This document shows positions 22,735-34,046 of a stretch of 64,000 bases of DNA, in pieces; within the stretch, counting starts at the first letter, position 1; every line of letters begins with the position of its first letter. The DNA comes from Tubulanus polymorphus (Eukaryota; Nemertea; Palaeonemertea; Tubulaniformes; Tubulanidae), in contig NC_134036.1 in NCBI RefSeq assembly GCF_964204645.1, forward strand, positions 11,396,704 through 11,460,703, in the 5' to 3' direction. The translations under genes and the position numbers were made by a program. The notes under the pieces are model-generated. The model saw only the letters and a program-made list of their open reading frames with translations. It had not been told where the DNA came from and did no database searches.

Positions 22735-23643
22735 TCAGACATAGGACAGGCTTTTTATATGCATTGGATGAACCGAATATAGATAAGTTGTGAAATGCTT
22801 ACATGACGCGGAATTTGGCGCGTAGTAGATATTTGGACTTCCCCTAGCCTGGTCGTATGTGCAACCGTGATTTTCATCCTCATGGACGTCGGCAACTACC
22901 ATCCACAAACGATCTACTTCAAACCCTCCGTAGTTACGACTAATGAAAAATCGTCTATTCTCAGTTGTTGAAAAAACACTGAAATACATGATTTATAATA
23001 GGATATCTTACATAAATACAGAGCTTTTGCGAAAGCATCTAATATATGATACACAAGTAATTGAAAACAAAATATTCCAGATAAAAGAAACATGTTTACT
23101 TTCTTGTAGTGAAAACATATCATTTGAAAATCTGTTTTACAGGCAAAAACACATACTTACTATCCTTCCATTGAAAAAAATGTTAGATTCTGATTCTTTT
23201 GATAAATCGTTCCAATTACTACCTATCAATCGTTCTTTATTGAACCAATTAGTCATTGAAGAACCCGCTCCATTAAATCTGACGTAGGCAACGGTTTTTC
23301 CAGCCTGGTAGAGCTCTACTTGTACCTAGATAGACATGTAAATTAAACTGTCATTTCAATGAACCAATATTATAATGGTTGGTTTTCACGCTAGTTTTAT
23401 ATCTTTTAATAACAAATGTTGCTATAAATGAACTATCAACACCACGTGCTTAAAACACTGACCTCTTTAACATCCATGTTGCCCCATGCATCCACATGAG
23501 GACTCTTCCAAACACAGTTACATTTTATCGTCGGTTCGGGTCTACTGGGCGGGCATTGGTCATTGTATGGTTTTGTCCACGCTTCATAAAGACCTTTATT
23601 AGTCCCTTCACTGGCAACAAACACCAGTCTCCAAGGGGTATCG
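22735..23643 (-). CDS. Skeletal-organic-matrix-like extracellular domain gene, three 3' exons
   Basis: Three minus-strand exons join with matching phases: 23643-23463, 23325-23161 and 22959-22735 (stop TGA). Conserved pieces in order are PWRLVFVASEGTN, YEAWTK, VDAWGNMDVKEV | QVELYQAGKTVAYVRFNG, SSMTNWFNKERLIGSNWNDL | NRRFFISRNYGGFEVDRLW, and CTYDQ. From memory this matches a domain annotated in coral and mollusc 'uncharacterized skeletal organic matrix' proteins: an opening WRLVF, then F-GxGxxxxxWF, then RRFFISRNYGGC...GW. Such proteins are secreted and Cys-containing; biochemical function is unknown. The usual Cys after NYGG is Phe here. No signal-peptide exon is seen upstream, where a foldback element begins at 23851. 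Splice sites were chosen by eye; the last acceptor (CTGAG at 22960) was preferred over TTTCAG at 22979 because only it keeps frame. Confidence 0.6.
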
Positions 23644-23850
23644 CTGTACGTAGTCTCGCCAAGTCATTTTGTTTATAGAACACGGGAGTGATTGGATTGA
23701 AATTAGTTGCTCCCTTCGTTAAGAAGAGAAAAATTGTCATGAATTTTAAGCAGCTTAAATTGAAATTCATCATCGGTAAAAAATAGACATTTTTAGAATA
23801 TATTAATATACTAGACGGTATGATCATTGTACAATCATCACTCACTTTCT

Positions 23851-26193
23851 CGGTTCCTGAACTTCGCTGAAAAAGCTGAATCACTGAAACGCTGAAACGC
23901 TGAAATAAAAACGCTGAAATTTCAGGGAATTTCCGCAAAACGCCGAAATTTCAGGGAATTCCCGAAAAATGCTGTAATCGTGCTAGGTACCAACAAAACA
24001 CGTTTTGAAATATTTTCCGGGCCGGTGTCCGCTGCCGAGTCCTGAACCGTGTTTTAGTCCCTACCATCGGTTACAGAGACACGCATGGACAGTATGTGTG
24101 GAGTATACTTCTAGAGGGCCACTTGTTGGACAAATTAATTCGCTTGAAATCCGGATTTGTAATGCATACAGGCAGCATAATGAGGAAAACCCATTCACAA
24201 ACCGTGCAAGCCAACTTAAACACTATGCTCAATATTCCCTGCAAGACGCAAAATATCTTATTTGAACGTTCATGTATAAAACATGGAGCAACTTTTCTTT
24301 TGTGTCACTATGGTATTCTCTGAAGGAGGTAAATTAAATTTGACAGCTAGTTATATAAATGATGCAGCTTTTGGACAAAAGGGATCTAACTAAATTTTTT
24401 TTTAATTCACTGTGGAATGGAATGGAATGGATTGACGCCAATGGCATGCAGTAGGCCCCTACGTATGGGTCATACTGATTAGCGTCAACCAAAAATAAAT
24501 CGGGCAAACCCTTCAACAACTGTGAATAATTTATTTGCTGTGGCGTGATAATAATTAGTTTTTTTGAAGAAATGAGATATCAACTGTTAGAAAAATGTAC
24601 CGATTCTTATTTTTAGACTACTACTGAATCTATAAAAGGAGGAGTCATAGACATAGTTGATTTGCTTAGCTGGAGACACTTCTTGTCAAGTACTTCATCT
24701 CAAGTACTAAGTGTTTTGTAAGTTTAATTTCAGTATTTATTTACTAAGTGCTGTTCCCTCGGACCTCAGTGCTTTCAAACTAGGCCCACCATATATATGG
24801 CTATATAGTCCAGGGTGTATTAGCCACTATTCTTTTATATCCTACTAAAATGCGCCTTTTTCTATTTTTAGATTCAGGCTTAGAATGTGCAAATTTTTTG
24901 AGATACTGAGAAATCAGCTGGCACCAGTAAACTTCAACTGCGAAATTTGCAGCAGGATAGCTGAACACCACAATTTTTAAAAATAAAATGGCTATTCGAA
25001 TGCTATTTCAATAATAACTTGATTCAACCAGAGAGAAATAAGTCAATTGCGGATGTACAGTACACCCACTTTTTCTTCCCTATTTCCTGGTACCAAATTT
25101 TTAGTCTTAAGCTAAGCGATATTCTAAGGTATGCTAGTGGATTTCATTAGAATATGAAGCAATGGAACCAGAATTCTAGCCAGAGTTAAGCGAACTATTG
25201 ATTCTGATATAATGTAAGAACTGATTTCCTTTGTGTACTCTTGCAGAATGTGTCATGTATTATTTTAAGCTGTTAAATAATATAGTTAGACAAACGTCCA
25301 ATTATTGGATCTTTCTTGTTGACTCGTTTAATTTTGTGAGTTAAGAGTTCCAGTCAATCCACAATGCGCAGTGCCTAGCCTTCATCTACACTAAAGCCAA
25401 GCCTGTGTATGGGAAAATATCGTTCGACTCCTATAGGCCAGACAAATCAAAGCAGCATGCAATACATTGCAGATAGTAGTCTCCGGCAAGTCGAAAGAGA
25501 AAGTAAACCAGGTTTTACCCCGTACCCTACCCGGGAACAAAGACACTTAAAGACTCCTTCCTCCTTGTAGAAATTGTAGAAATATGACACCCAATCGTAG
25601 CAATGCTAAGTACAGTATACTATGACGGTTGAACTTTATTAACGAATTTCAATGACACCGATAATAGAATCAAAATAATCATTAGTTCCATGCTAGCACT
25701 TAATTTGGGTTATCAGGTTCAGCCTAACTGTACTTTCATTCAGCTACAACTTGTATGAGACTTGGCAATGATAAGTTGCTAGAAATCACCAAACAAGAAA
25801 AAATATTGTGAATTAATATTACCGTAATTAAGAATTTATTCAAATGAAGTGATAACTTCATTGTTAGATCGTACCGGTATATGCACATAAAACTATAGCA
25901 AAAAAGCACATCTAACAATCAACGCAATCGATCAAGTCGATCATGACGACGAACTAAAGGCATGTCTCTGTAACCGAAGCTAGAGCATAAAACACGGTTC
26001 AGGACTCGTCAACGGACACCGGCCCGGAAAAGATTTCAAAACGTGTATTGTCGGTACCTAGCACGATTTCAGCGTTTTTCGGGAATTCCCTGAAATTTCG
26101 GCGTTTGTCGGAAATTCCCTGAAATTTCAGCGTTTTTATTTCAGCGTTTCAGCTTTTCAGTGTTTCAGCTTTTTCAGCGAAGTTCAGGAACCG
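23851..26193. mobile_element. 2.3-kb composite element with ~240-bp inverted ends (foldback type)
   Basis: The left arm runs from CGGTTCCTGAACTTCGCTG at 23851 through CCGGGCCGGTGTCCG to about 24090. The right arm is its inverse, from about 25960 through CGGACACCGGCCCGG to GTTCAGGAACCG at 26193. Inside each arm the GAATTCCCTGAAA/TTCAGCG palindromic module of the short element at 5604 recurs. The 1.85-kb centre has no recognisable protein. Flanks do not show a clear TSD (left CACTTTCT, right CTTTTAGG). Confidence 0.75.
24100..25955. other. Core of the composite element, no gene seen
   Basis: AT rich, with multiple stops in all frames. The largest ORFs (about 60-85 codons) have no recognisable domain or splice support. 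Confidence 0.45.
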
Positions 26194-26199
26194 CTTTTA

Positions 26200-26530
26200 G
26201 GGGGTGCTGTACGCGCATGGCACTTGTAAAATCTTTAAATCGCTACTCGTCCTACAATTATTATCCAATCTTGACAAAGTTTGCTATGTTGATATTATGG
26301 GTCAAGGGCTAAAATATTATTGAGCCGTTTACCCAATTTGACCTCTATGGGATGCTGTACAGGTCACACTTGTAAAATCTTTCAATTGCTACTTGTCTTA
26401 CCACAATTATCTGATCTTGACAAAACTCGATATGTAGAAACTATGGGCCAAGGGCTAAAGAGTTTTAGAGTCATTTCCTGGATTTGAACACTTGAGCGTG
26501 CTGTGCAGGTGGTCCTTGTAAAATCTTATC
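26200..26530 (+). repeat. ~147-bp tandem repeat, two full units plus a partial
   Basis: GCTGTACxxGxxxxxxCTTGTAAAATCTT recurs at about 26204, 26352 and 26499, followed in the two full units by TGCTAC-TCGTC/TTGTC, ATTATC-GATCTTGACAAA and GGG-CAAGGGCTAAA. The first unit abuts the composite element, the last is cut off at 26530. Confidence 0.75.
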
Positions 26531-27231
26531 ATGAAACAGCGGAGCTGTATCAGCCGACAGGCTGCTTGTTTCATTCATTTCATTTAAACGTTTCTCAACC
26601 TTATTCAGATTCAGTTCTGTAAAATTTGTTCAACATCATATGTACTTCCTGAAACCTGAAACTCGCGCTCAATGTCGTAAGAATGAGTCAGGTTAAGCAA
26701 AAAGAAAAAATGAAAACTACTGGTTATTATGTGATGCATGAATTAAAGCCTGCATCGTTCACAAGTGTACATTAGAATAATTCTCCAACCAGATATGATA
26801 TGGTTTAAACCTAGTAAAGATAGGAAAAGTAAAAAGGAATTGTATCTGTAATTCTTATATGTTCTTATACATTATAACATGACCAGAAAAGGGATCTCCC
26901 TGCCCATACTGAAACAGATTCATGAAAAACAAAATTAGAGATCACTTTGATGCTTAGAGATTGCTCCTGTTAAATTTGCTGTACTCGAGTATACGCCTAT
27001 GTTTGATATTTCTAGGATGAAAACTGTGACCACAATGCAGAAGTGGAAGTGAAATACTTAACTAGCCTGCGAATAAGTAAATGTTATTTCAAGCGTGGAA
27101 AAATGCTGACATCTCTCATCCTCGGCAGGGATTTGAACCTGATGGCATCGCAAGACCCTGCCTGTCTGATTAGCTTTAGTGCGCGTGTACTTGTGGGCCT
27201 AGCCAAACGTCCTGTTGTACAATTTTGTTGC
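26531..27231. other. Non-coding; tRNA-like B-box only
   Basis: Near 27118-27133 the plus strand reads GGCAGGGATTTGAACC, the complement of a Pol III B-box (GGTTCAAATCC). No acceptor stem or D-arm could be folded around it, so at most a decayed tRNA-derived SINE. Nothing else seen. Confidence 0.4.
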
Positions 27232-27405
27232 AAAAACGGACGCAGACACGAAGTTCGTTTCTGCGCGGCGCAAAAACGAGAAATCAGCGCGCTAAAACGC
27301 GCCAAAACGGGGGCTAAAATGAAGTTTCGTTTCTGCGCTCGTTTTAACGCATTTCTCGCGGTAAATTTCGATTTTGCGCCACGCAGAAACGGACGCAGAA
27401 ACGAA
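27232..27405. mobile_element. GC-rich imperfect palindromic MITE
   Basis: Two arms of about 70 bp carry CGTTTCTGCG-GGCGCAAAA-CGAGAAAT words in inverse order around about 27320. The sharp GC rise over an AT-rich background and the palindromy suggest an inserted foldback unit. ORFs through it on both strands are by-products. Confidence 0.55.
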
Positions 27406-27480
27406 GATATATATTTTTGCATGGTATATTGCACGGAATTTATTTTTTTAACTTGGCCCTGATCAGCCACCATAGATAAG

Positions 27481-29402
27481 ACCCATTTTCTGCGAGAAAA
27501 CTACCAACAGACATATATCACTACAGAAAATTTAGAGAGTTAGTATTAACATTTAACACAAATTAATTTTGTAAAAACTTTAGCGATTATAGAGACTTTG
27601 TTCTTAATACGGGATATCGACAAATTCAAGTTCTTGAATTACTCGTTTGATGGCGCTAGTCAGAAACGGAAATCGGAACCTAAATCTGCCATCTGCTAGT
27701 TCATTTGTAATAGAAATCTCTCGCTTCAAGTTTTTAGCGATATTTTACTTACTATACATCGACACGCATAATCCTTTAAATATGATATCTTGACAATGTG
27801 ATGAATTCGATAAGGCATCACTTCGAAAGCTAAAGATCACTAGAAATGTAAAAAAACTACAAAAAATCACAAATTAAGCGATGACGCTGGATGCAGCTAA
27901 TGCAAGTAATGACTGGTGACGGTGCCATCACTTAGTTGTTAAGTTCAAGACTCTGAGGTGAATTTATTGCAGGCTACACTGTTAAATCCTTTAAAGATTT
28001 TAATATATTAATATAATATTTACTCGTCATGCAATGTGGATAATATTTGATTACGAAGACAAAACACGCGTAAACTTAATGGAAATCAACAAATTAAAGT
28101 TTGATCAAATCGCCAAAGCTTTAAAAGTTACTCGAATTTAAATAATAGGTTAGATGGTGCACGAGTTGGCGGGATTTAGTGTGAGATTTAAAAACGTAAT
28201 ACGACCAGAGTCGCAATCTTAACTAATAAATAATAAGTAATAAAACTAATTATATAACTAATAAGAAATGAAATCAAGGTTCCTTTCGTATATTGGCTAT
28301 ATCGGTTTCGTTTTCATTGTTTTATGATTTCGTTTAATCGTTTTTGTTATTTCAGCAGCGCATACCAACCTTGGTTGAGCGTGCGTGATCAGTCTTAAAA
28401 TTGGTATTCATGCGCGGCTTAGTGCTGCCGACAATTCAATTCATTCTTTATTGACACAATAATACATTTACTTTCACGCTTTTGAAAAATTCTTTTAATT
28501 TTCTTTTACTTTCATTGGGGGCTTGCGTATCGGCCATTTGAAAAAATCTCTGTATGAACATTTATATTTTTCAGTGTAAATATCGAAAACGTAAAACCCG
28601 CTTTTCTGTGAAATTAATTCTGAATTGAATTGAAGACTGGTTCCCTGCCTCTTCAAAGAGCCAGGGGGCGGTAGTCTATGGTAGCAATAGACTTTAGGAG
28701 TAAACTTTATCGTATGGTCGTAGTCGATTGTCGTTTGAAGGAGATGCAACTGATTCTTGCATAATGTCTTTATTATTCTAAAAAGGCAAATCGTGGCTCC
28801 TATCTACTTTCGTGTGCGGCTTCTCTTCACTTAAAGACACTCGAGTTAGTCACGGTTTTTTTTCTTCTAGCTGTAAATTTTTCTATGCAAAATAATTTCA
28901 ACACAATCCGATACGTAATCTAGCAATTATCAACATGATGATAGTTTCCGTTAAGACACTACAATATTCAAATAACAACTATCCAAAAGCTTGCACTAAA
29001 ATGGTCAACATTTACAATAAAACCATCCCGATATTCCCAGTCCCCGTGTGTAACATTTCATGTACGATGTACGACAACACCGATCTCTTAGCTCTTTAAG
29101 TAATCAGTTCAAAGTTCGATTAATTCTACTAAAGAAATATAAAACCACCAAGCAAGCTTTCAGTACAACCATGTCAGCAAGCCCATTTTTAGAATTTCTT
29201 TCTTGTTGTATCTCTAGGTTGGAACGGGAACCTGTTATATAACCAAACCAACCAAACCCCATTTTCTTTTCTTGCAGGACACGACAGAGGTGCCACAGTT
29301 GCCACGATTATTTTGCAGATTTATCGTCGCATCAGGAAAAATGTGACTGCATTCCCCGGGAGGGGGTACCGTACAAGTCTACGACCTGTGAGCGTAACGG
29401 CC
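27481..29402. other. AT-rich non-coding stretch
   Basis: No domain-bearing ORF or clear repeat. Short ORFs (for example 28495-28749 minus) lack recognisable features. Confidence 0.4.
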
Positions 29403-29411
29403 CACGGGCAG

Positions 29412-30537
29412 CGGTGTTGTCATATCGCGGAAAGACGGAATCGCGGAATTTTCCAAAAACGCGGAATTTCTTCATTTTAACTATAAATAGTAAACGGGTT
29501 TTCCCACGGGGATACCCACTGTCGGACAGGGCATCGGACCCAGGTTTTCAACCACGGGAATTTGTATTTGATAATTTATTATATCGCCAGTCAACAACTT
29601 AACGATACTGTTCCAAATAATGTAGAACCTAGGCAATACGTGCTTTGCGAATTCAGTGATACAGAGTATCGCTGCATTAACTGAAGGAATACAAATCGAT
29701 GGTACGTAAACGTAGGATTTGTGATGACACCATGGGTGATTCTCCAGGACTCAGTTCCGAGATAAGATTTGACTCTGGTCTCTGGATTTAAAACATTGGA
29801 AATGAATTGATTCTAAATAACTCAGAGTTAACTCACAACTGTGGAACTGGATCGATGTCAGACGAAAATAAATAGACATTATGTACATTTCATTCTGGCT
29901 TAGGATTGTTCATGCGTGTTGTGTGTCTACATTGTTGTTATAAGCGAATGTAGTTTATCTTTTAGAATTAAATGATATGAAAGATTATAAAATGGTTTCG
30001 TTTTTTTAATGTTTTCTTTGTGACTGCTATAACAGATATGTTCCTATGCTGATTATTCGGATCGAAAGAATCTCATTGGTACCGGTACTGGACGAATTTG
30101 ACGAATGAATTTGAACCGATTCTTGTTTGGTCGTAGGATTTCATGTTTGCAACCATCTACAACTACGATCCGACACCGCGAACGTGCTCAATATCTATCT
30201 GATAATATTCGTTTCTGAAGTTCTCAAAAAGTCGATGAACTTCGATAACCGAAGTTTGCCCAGTAGAAATAGACATTATGTGCCTGGTCTCTTTCACCCC
30301 ACTTGATTCTGACTTCTTCTACAGGTGGCAGCCAGTCAACGGTATCGTAATATAATAATTCCATATAAAATTGCCTGCAAATAATGGGACTCGAACCTAA
30401 CTCGTTGCATCGATCGGTCCGGTGCCCTGTCCGCGTTCCCCGTGGGAAAACCCGTTTTCTATTTAAAGTAAAAATGAAGAAATTCCGCGTTTTTGGAAAA
30501 TTCCGCGATTCCGTCTTTCCGCGATATGACAACACCG
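29412..30537. mobile_element. Non-autonomous Mutator-like element, ~150-bp TIRs, perfect 9-bp TSD
   Basis: Ends CGGTGTTGTCATATCGCGGA and its inverse; the first ~65 bases of the two ends appear identical, and homology extends to about 150 bp (through AACGGGTTTTCCCACGGGGA and GGACAGGGCAxCGGACC). CACGGGCAG is repeated exactly at 29403-29411 and 30538-30546. Long TIRs plus a 9-bp duplication are the classic signature of Mutator-like elements. The 800-bp interior includes an old GAACTGG-type MITE (about 29747-29852) and no transposase. Confidence 0.88.
29747..29852. mobile_element. Older copy of the GGTCCAGTTCCACAG MITE
   Basis: Right end AACTCACAACTGTGGAACTGG matches the copies at 5612 and 49676; the left end (ACTCAGTTCCGAGATAAGAT) is diverged. 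It lies inside the 9-bp-TSD element at 29412-30537. Confidence 0.6.
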
Positions 30538-30546
30538 CACGGGCAG

Positions 30547-32276
30547 TATCAATTCGGCGCCACGCTCGTCGAGATCATAATGGTGAACGGCGACACCCCA
30601 CGGTGAAGGTCGTCGAGGTCCCAATTCGCGACCGAACGTCCAATGGACGTCAGAGTACCGGGGAGCCGTCGACGAAGAAGCGGAAGAGCGGAGATGCCCA
30701 CACAACATTCTTGATCGGCCCCATATCGGCCCGACATTGGCAATGTGGGCACTTCATCGGCATCAATGCCGATGTGCAGCCAATATTTGGCCAATGTAAA
30801 ATTCTTGGCAGAATTCTATGTTAAAAAACGGGTAGAGCAAATATATGGTTAATTTTGGTTACTTTATCATTGAAAACTAGACCCGCACTGTAAAGTGGGG
30901 AAAAATATCTCTCATCGGTCCGACATTGGCCCAACACTGGCTGCGAAGAAAAATGGTGGCGCCACTGTACGGTACATGCAATGACTAACAGTTTTGAGTA
31001 ATAATTGCCCCAAATCTTTCTATTATACTCTTAATATCTTTCATTTTCATCGTCACAATAAATAATATCATAGACATTGAATCGACATATGATAATTAAT
31101 GATAATAATTTAACAGTTATAGATCTGAAAAACTCAAAAACAAAGTTTTGATTTGATTTATCAAATTCATCTATTATCTAATGATTAATCTATCATTTAA
31201 ATTATATAAACGATTTCATTCTATTTAAAACCGATATCAATAAATTAGTACATTAGAAAAATAAGTAAATTAGTTAACAAATTGTCATTGGTTATGGAGT
31301 TTTACAATTAATCGAAATTTCCTTCTTTTTATGGCGATATTTTAGTTTAATGAAGAATTCGATTTTAACAAATGCAGCTATTTTCAAGCATGTTTGCATT
31401 CATTTTTGATTTAATTTCTTAAATTAGAAGCGTAATCATAGGCTAACCACTCATTATTGAAATGGTGCTTTATTTTCAACGGGGGTCTGGATGTCTTAGC
31501 ATCATAAATTAAGATGTGCATTTTGGTGTGTTCGAATTATTTTATATTAATTTCGCTGAATCGTTGATTTAAAAAAAATAAATATGCTGTATTTATAATG
31601 AATTTATGTGGATCTATCAAAGCATTCTAAAGAAATCTTCCGAACTGAAGCCGAATTTAATAGAAAATATAGCTGCAAAGCAGCGATGACGGGTTTTCTG
31701 TAAAGCCATTCAGAATGATGGGAATTGTAGTAAATTGAAATATCGATACATAGAATTAAATGCATTGACAGATTCGAACCTAATATGCAACCACTGTGTA
31801 AGCGTCAAATATGATTCAGCTTTGAAACCGAACATACGTGGACGTACAATCACAAATATTAATATATTTGACCAGGCACTTATTTTGGCATTCAAACATC
31901 ATGATACTGTATTATCACCATCCTTAAAAATGGATCTGTCCTATTAAGAACTCATCTTAAGCACCTGCTGAGCCGATAGATTGAGTGAATTCACAGATAA
32001 GAACGTATTATGATTTAGAATAGATTTAAGAAGTTAATGTTTTTATTGAAATATTTGAATAAATACATATATTGTAATGTAGATTCAATCAATAAATTAT
32101 GAATTGATTTGGTCTTGGTTTCCGGCTGATGTTGATTTTGGCTCTTATGGATTACAAATTCTACAGTGATAAACAATTGATACCTGCAACATGTGTGTAA
32201 ATCAAACCTATTCCACTAGTTGCGTGTGTTTCCTAATAAACGGGAGAGTCACTCTTGATTTGAGTTATTAGAACTA
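30547..32276. other. Non-coding; possible Helitron-like 3' end
   Basis: No gene recognised. ATAGCTGCAAAGCAGCGATG followed by ACGGGTTTTCTG at about 31669-31693 matches, inverted, a site near 18186-18215. A short CTGC-AAA-GCAG hairpin just inside an end is reminiscent of a Helitron 3' terminus; this is inference only. Confidence 0.35.
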
Positions 32277-33706
32277 GGGGTCCAGGGACACCATGCCCAC
32301 TTGGGAAGTGGTTCCAAATGCTCAACAATCTAACAAATCAGGGGCCGGTTTCACAAAGCGTAATTAACCCTTAATTATGATTAAATCACTAATCACGATT
32401 AAATTATCATGATTTTTAATCAAGTTAGGTGTTTCACAAAACGTAATTAACTTTAATTATAATTAAGTTAATTACAAAATTTAATTATCCTCTAGAGTGT
32501 AATTAAACCTTATAATCATCATTAGTTTATTATTAAAAACAAAAAGCTGCAGATATTATTCATGGAATTTGGTGTTTATTAATTGACGACGGCAATTCCT
32601 ACACTTATTTAGTTCTTCAGATTGTTTGGCTCAAATAATTTGGATTTTTTGCCTTTTGTAAAAAAGGCATGTCAATACTCTAAATTATATTGATTTATTT
32701 TCAAACGTCCTATGTTTTGTCAGCACGACCACCACATACTTAGAAGTATTGAATTAATTGATTTTGTCCATATATATGATAGATTTCCGTCAGTAGAGTA
32801 CATATCTATGGAGTTAGTGTTAAAAAGTGCTAATCACTGCGGAAATAAACCCCATTTACGAGGATTTAATTTTGCTGACTGGAGGTGAGTTTCTATTTAA
32901 AAACTTCTGAGACATCTTGCTAAGTTTTTCCACTGGTTCCTGAGACCTTTCAGAGCAATCTTTAACTCCCAAAGGAGTGAATTTCTCTTTTCCTCTAAAC
33001 AAGGAAAGTTGTTGATGCTTGGACAGCAAATGGCTGTCTAAAGTTCCGCCATTTTGATACAGTTAAATTGTAATCAAGTTGCCTAATTATGTAATTAGTT
33101 AATTTTGTAATTAAACCCTTTCGTGAAACCGAATTTTAATCGTAATTAACTAATCATGATTAAGGAAATTTAATCATGATTTAGGTCCTAATTATAATTA
33201 AAGTTAATTATGCTTTGTGAAACCGGCCCCAGGTATCAAAGGTATAAAACATCCCTTTTCAAAGAATACCCATCACAAACTGCAATGAGAAATGGCAAAC
33301 TCAGAATTCGGGCCAAAATTGACATTTTTAGGACGGCCATCTTGAGTCCGTATCCCAATTTTTGTTATGCTGATGGGCCCAGGGGGCATTCACATATATC
33401 CGAAAGATCAAGGTAATTGATCAAAGCATCTTCAAAATTTCCCTCAAAAAGTTCAAAAATGTGTAAAAAGTGTTGATTTTGGCGAACAACAATGGCTGCC
33501 CGTCGGCCATCTTGATTCTGACAGGGCCAGTTTTTGAGCTGAAGATGTGTCTAGGGTAGATACATGTGAAACCCAAATATCAAGACATTACATTGAAGCG
33601 TCTTCAAAACTTCCTAAAATAACTGATTTCCGTCTACGGACGGACGGACGACAGACGAAAAGTGAACGCAATAGCCCGCTGGGACTAAAGTCCCAAGTGG
33701 GCTAAA
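32277..33706 (+). repeat. Dispersed repeat split by a MITE, ends in a GGGACTAAAGTCCC hairpin
   Basis: The right end is a palindrome AGCCCGCTGGGACTAAAGTCC...AAGTGGGCT (33672-33704) preceded by ACGGACGGACGAC. The left side has GCCCACTTGGGA (32295-32306), which is the inverse of TCCCAAGTGGGC at the right. GGCCATCTTG occurs twice inside. The 890-bp MITE at 32341-33230 interrupts it. Confidence 0.6.
32341..33230. mobile_element. 890-bp MITE, GGGGCCGGTTTCACAAAGC ends
   Basis: Terminal GGGGCCGGTTTCACAAAGC at the left is mirrored by GCTTTGTGAAACCGGCCCC at the right. Both subterminal regions are full of TAATTA words. No protein is encoded. A target duplication could not be assigned unambiguously. Confidence 0.85.
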
Positions 33707-33831
33707 AATAATGTTCATTTAGTCATAGAAATCCATTGCCTTTTTGGAGTTTCTGTAATAATATTTGTTCTGCCCTAATTTTAATGGCTAATAATAATTT
33801 AATGGCTACTAATTGAACGGAGCCAAATTTC

Positions 33832-34046
33832 CGATGTTTACGGCTCGACAGTGCCTTTATAACGTTCCCATGCAGTATCTGGAGATTGAAGTAAGCTGAA
33901 GGACATCATACGGATTGTATCGGCGACAGCGGTAAGGTAAGGAAGCCTTTACACTTTTAACAAAAACTATGTGGAAAAGGGAAAAAAAATAATAATAATC
34001 ACGCAAATTTCAATAGGGTTTTCTGTGAAGAAACAGAAAACCCTAA
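33832..34046 (-). repeat. Inverted copy of the TTAGGGTTTTCTG hairpin element
   Basis: CGATGTTTACGGCTCGACAG and AATAGGGTTTTCTGTGAAGA...CAGAAAACCCTAA bound the copy. Both ends match 14244-14600 in reverse complement, including the ATAATCACGCxxATxTCAATAG step next to the hairpin. It has a single hairpin where the other copy has two. Confidence 0.65.

Noticed and set aside
22979-22984. TTTCAG acceptor (minus strand) for the last exon of the skeletal-matrix-like gene
   Set aside because: Using it breaks the reading frame with the preceding exon; the downstream CTGAG acceptor keeps phase 0.
27118-27133. Pol III B-box-like GGTTCAAATCC (minus strand), possible tRNA
   Set aside because: No cloverleaf could be folded around it; at most a decayed SINE.
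27043-27473. Overlapping ORFs of 139 and 129 codons on opposite strands
   Set aside because: Run through a palindromic GC-rich element, which opens both strands; no domain recognised.
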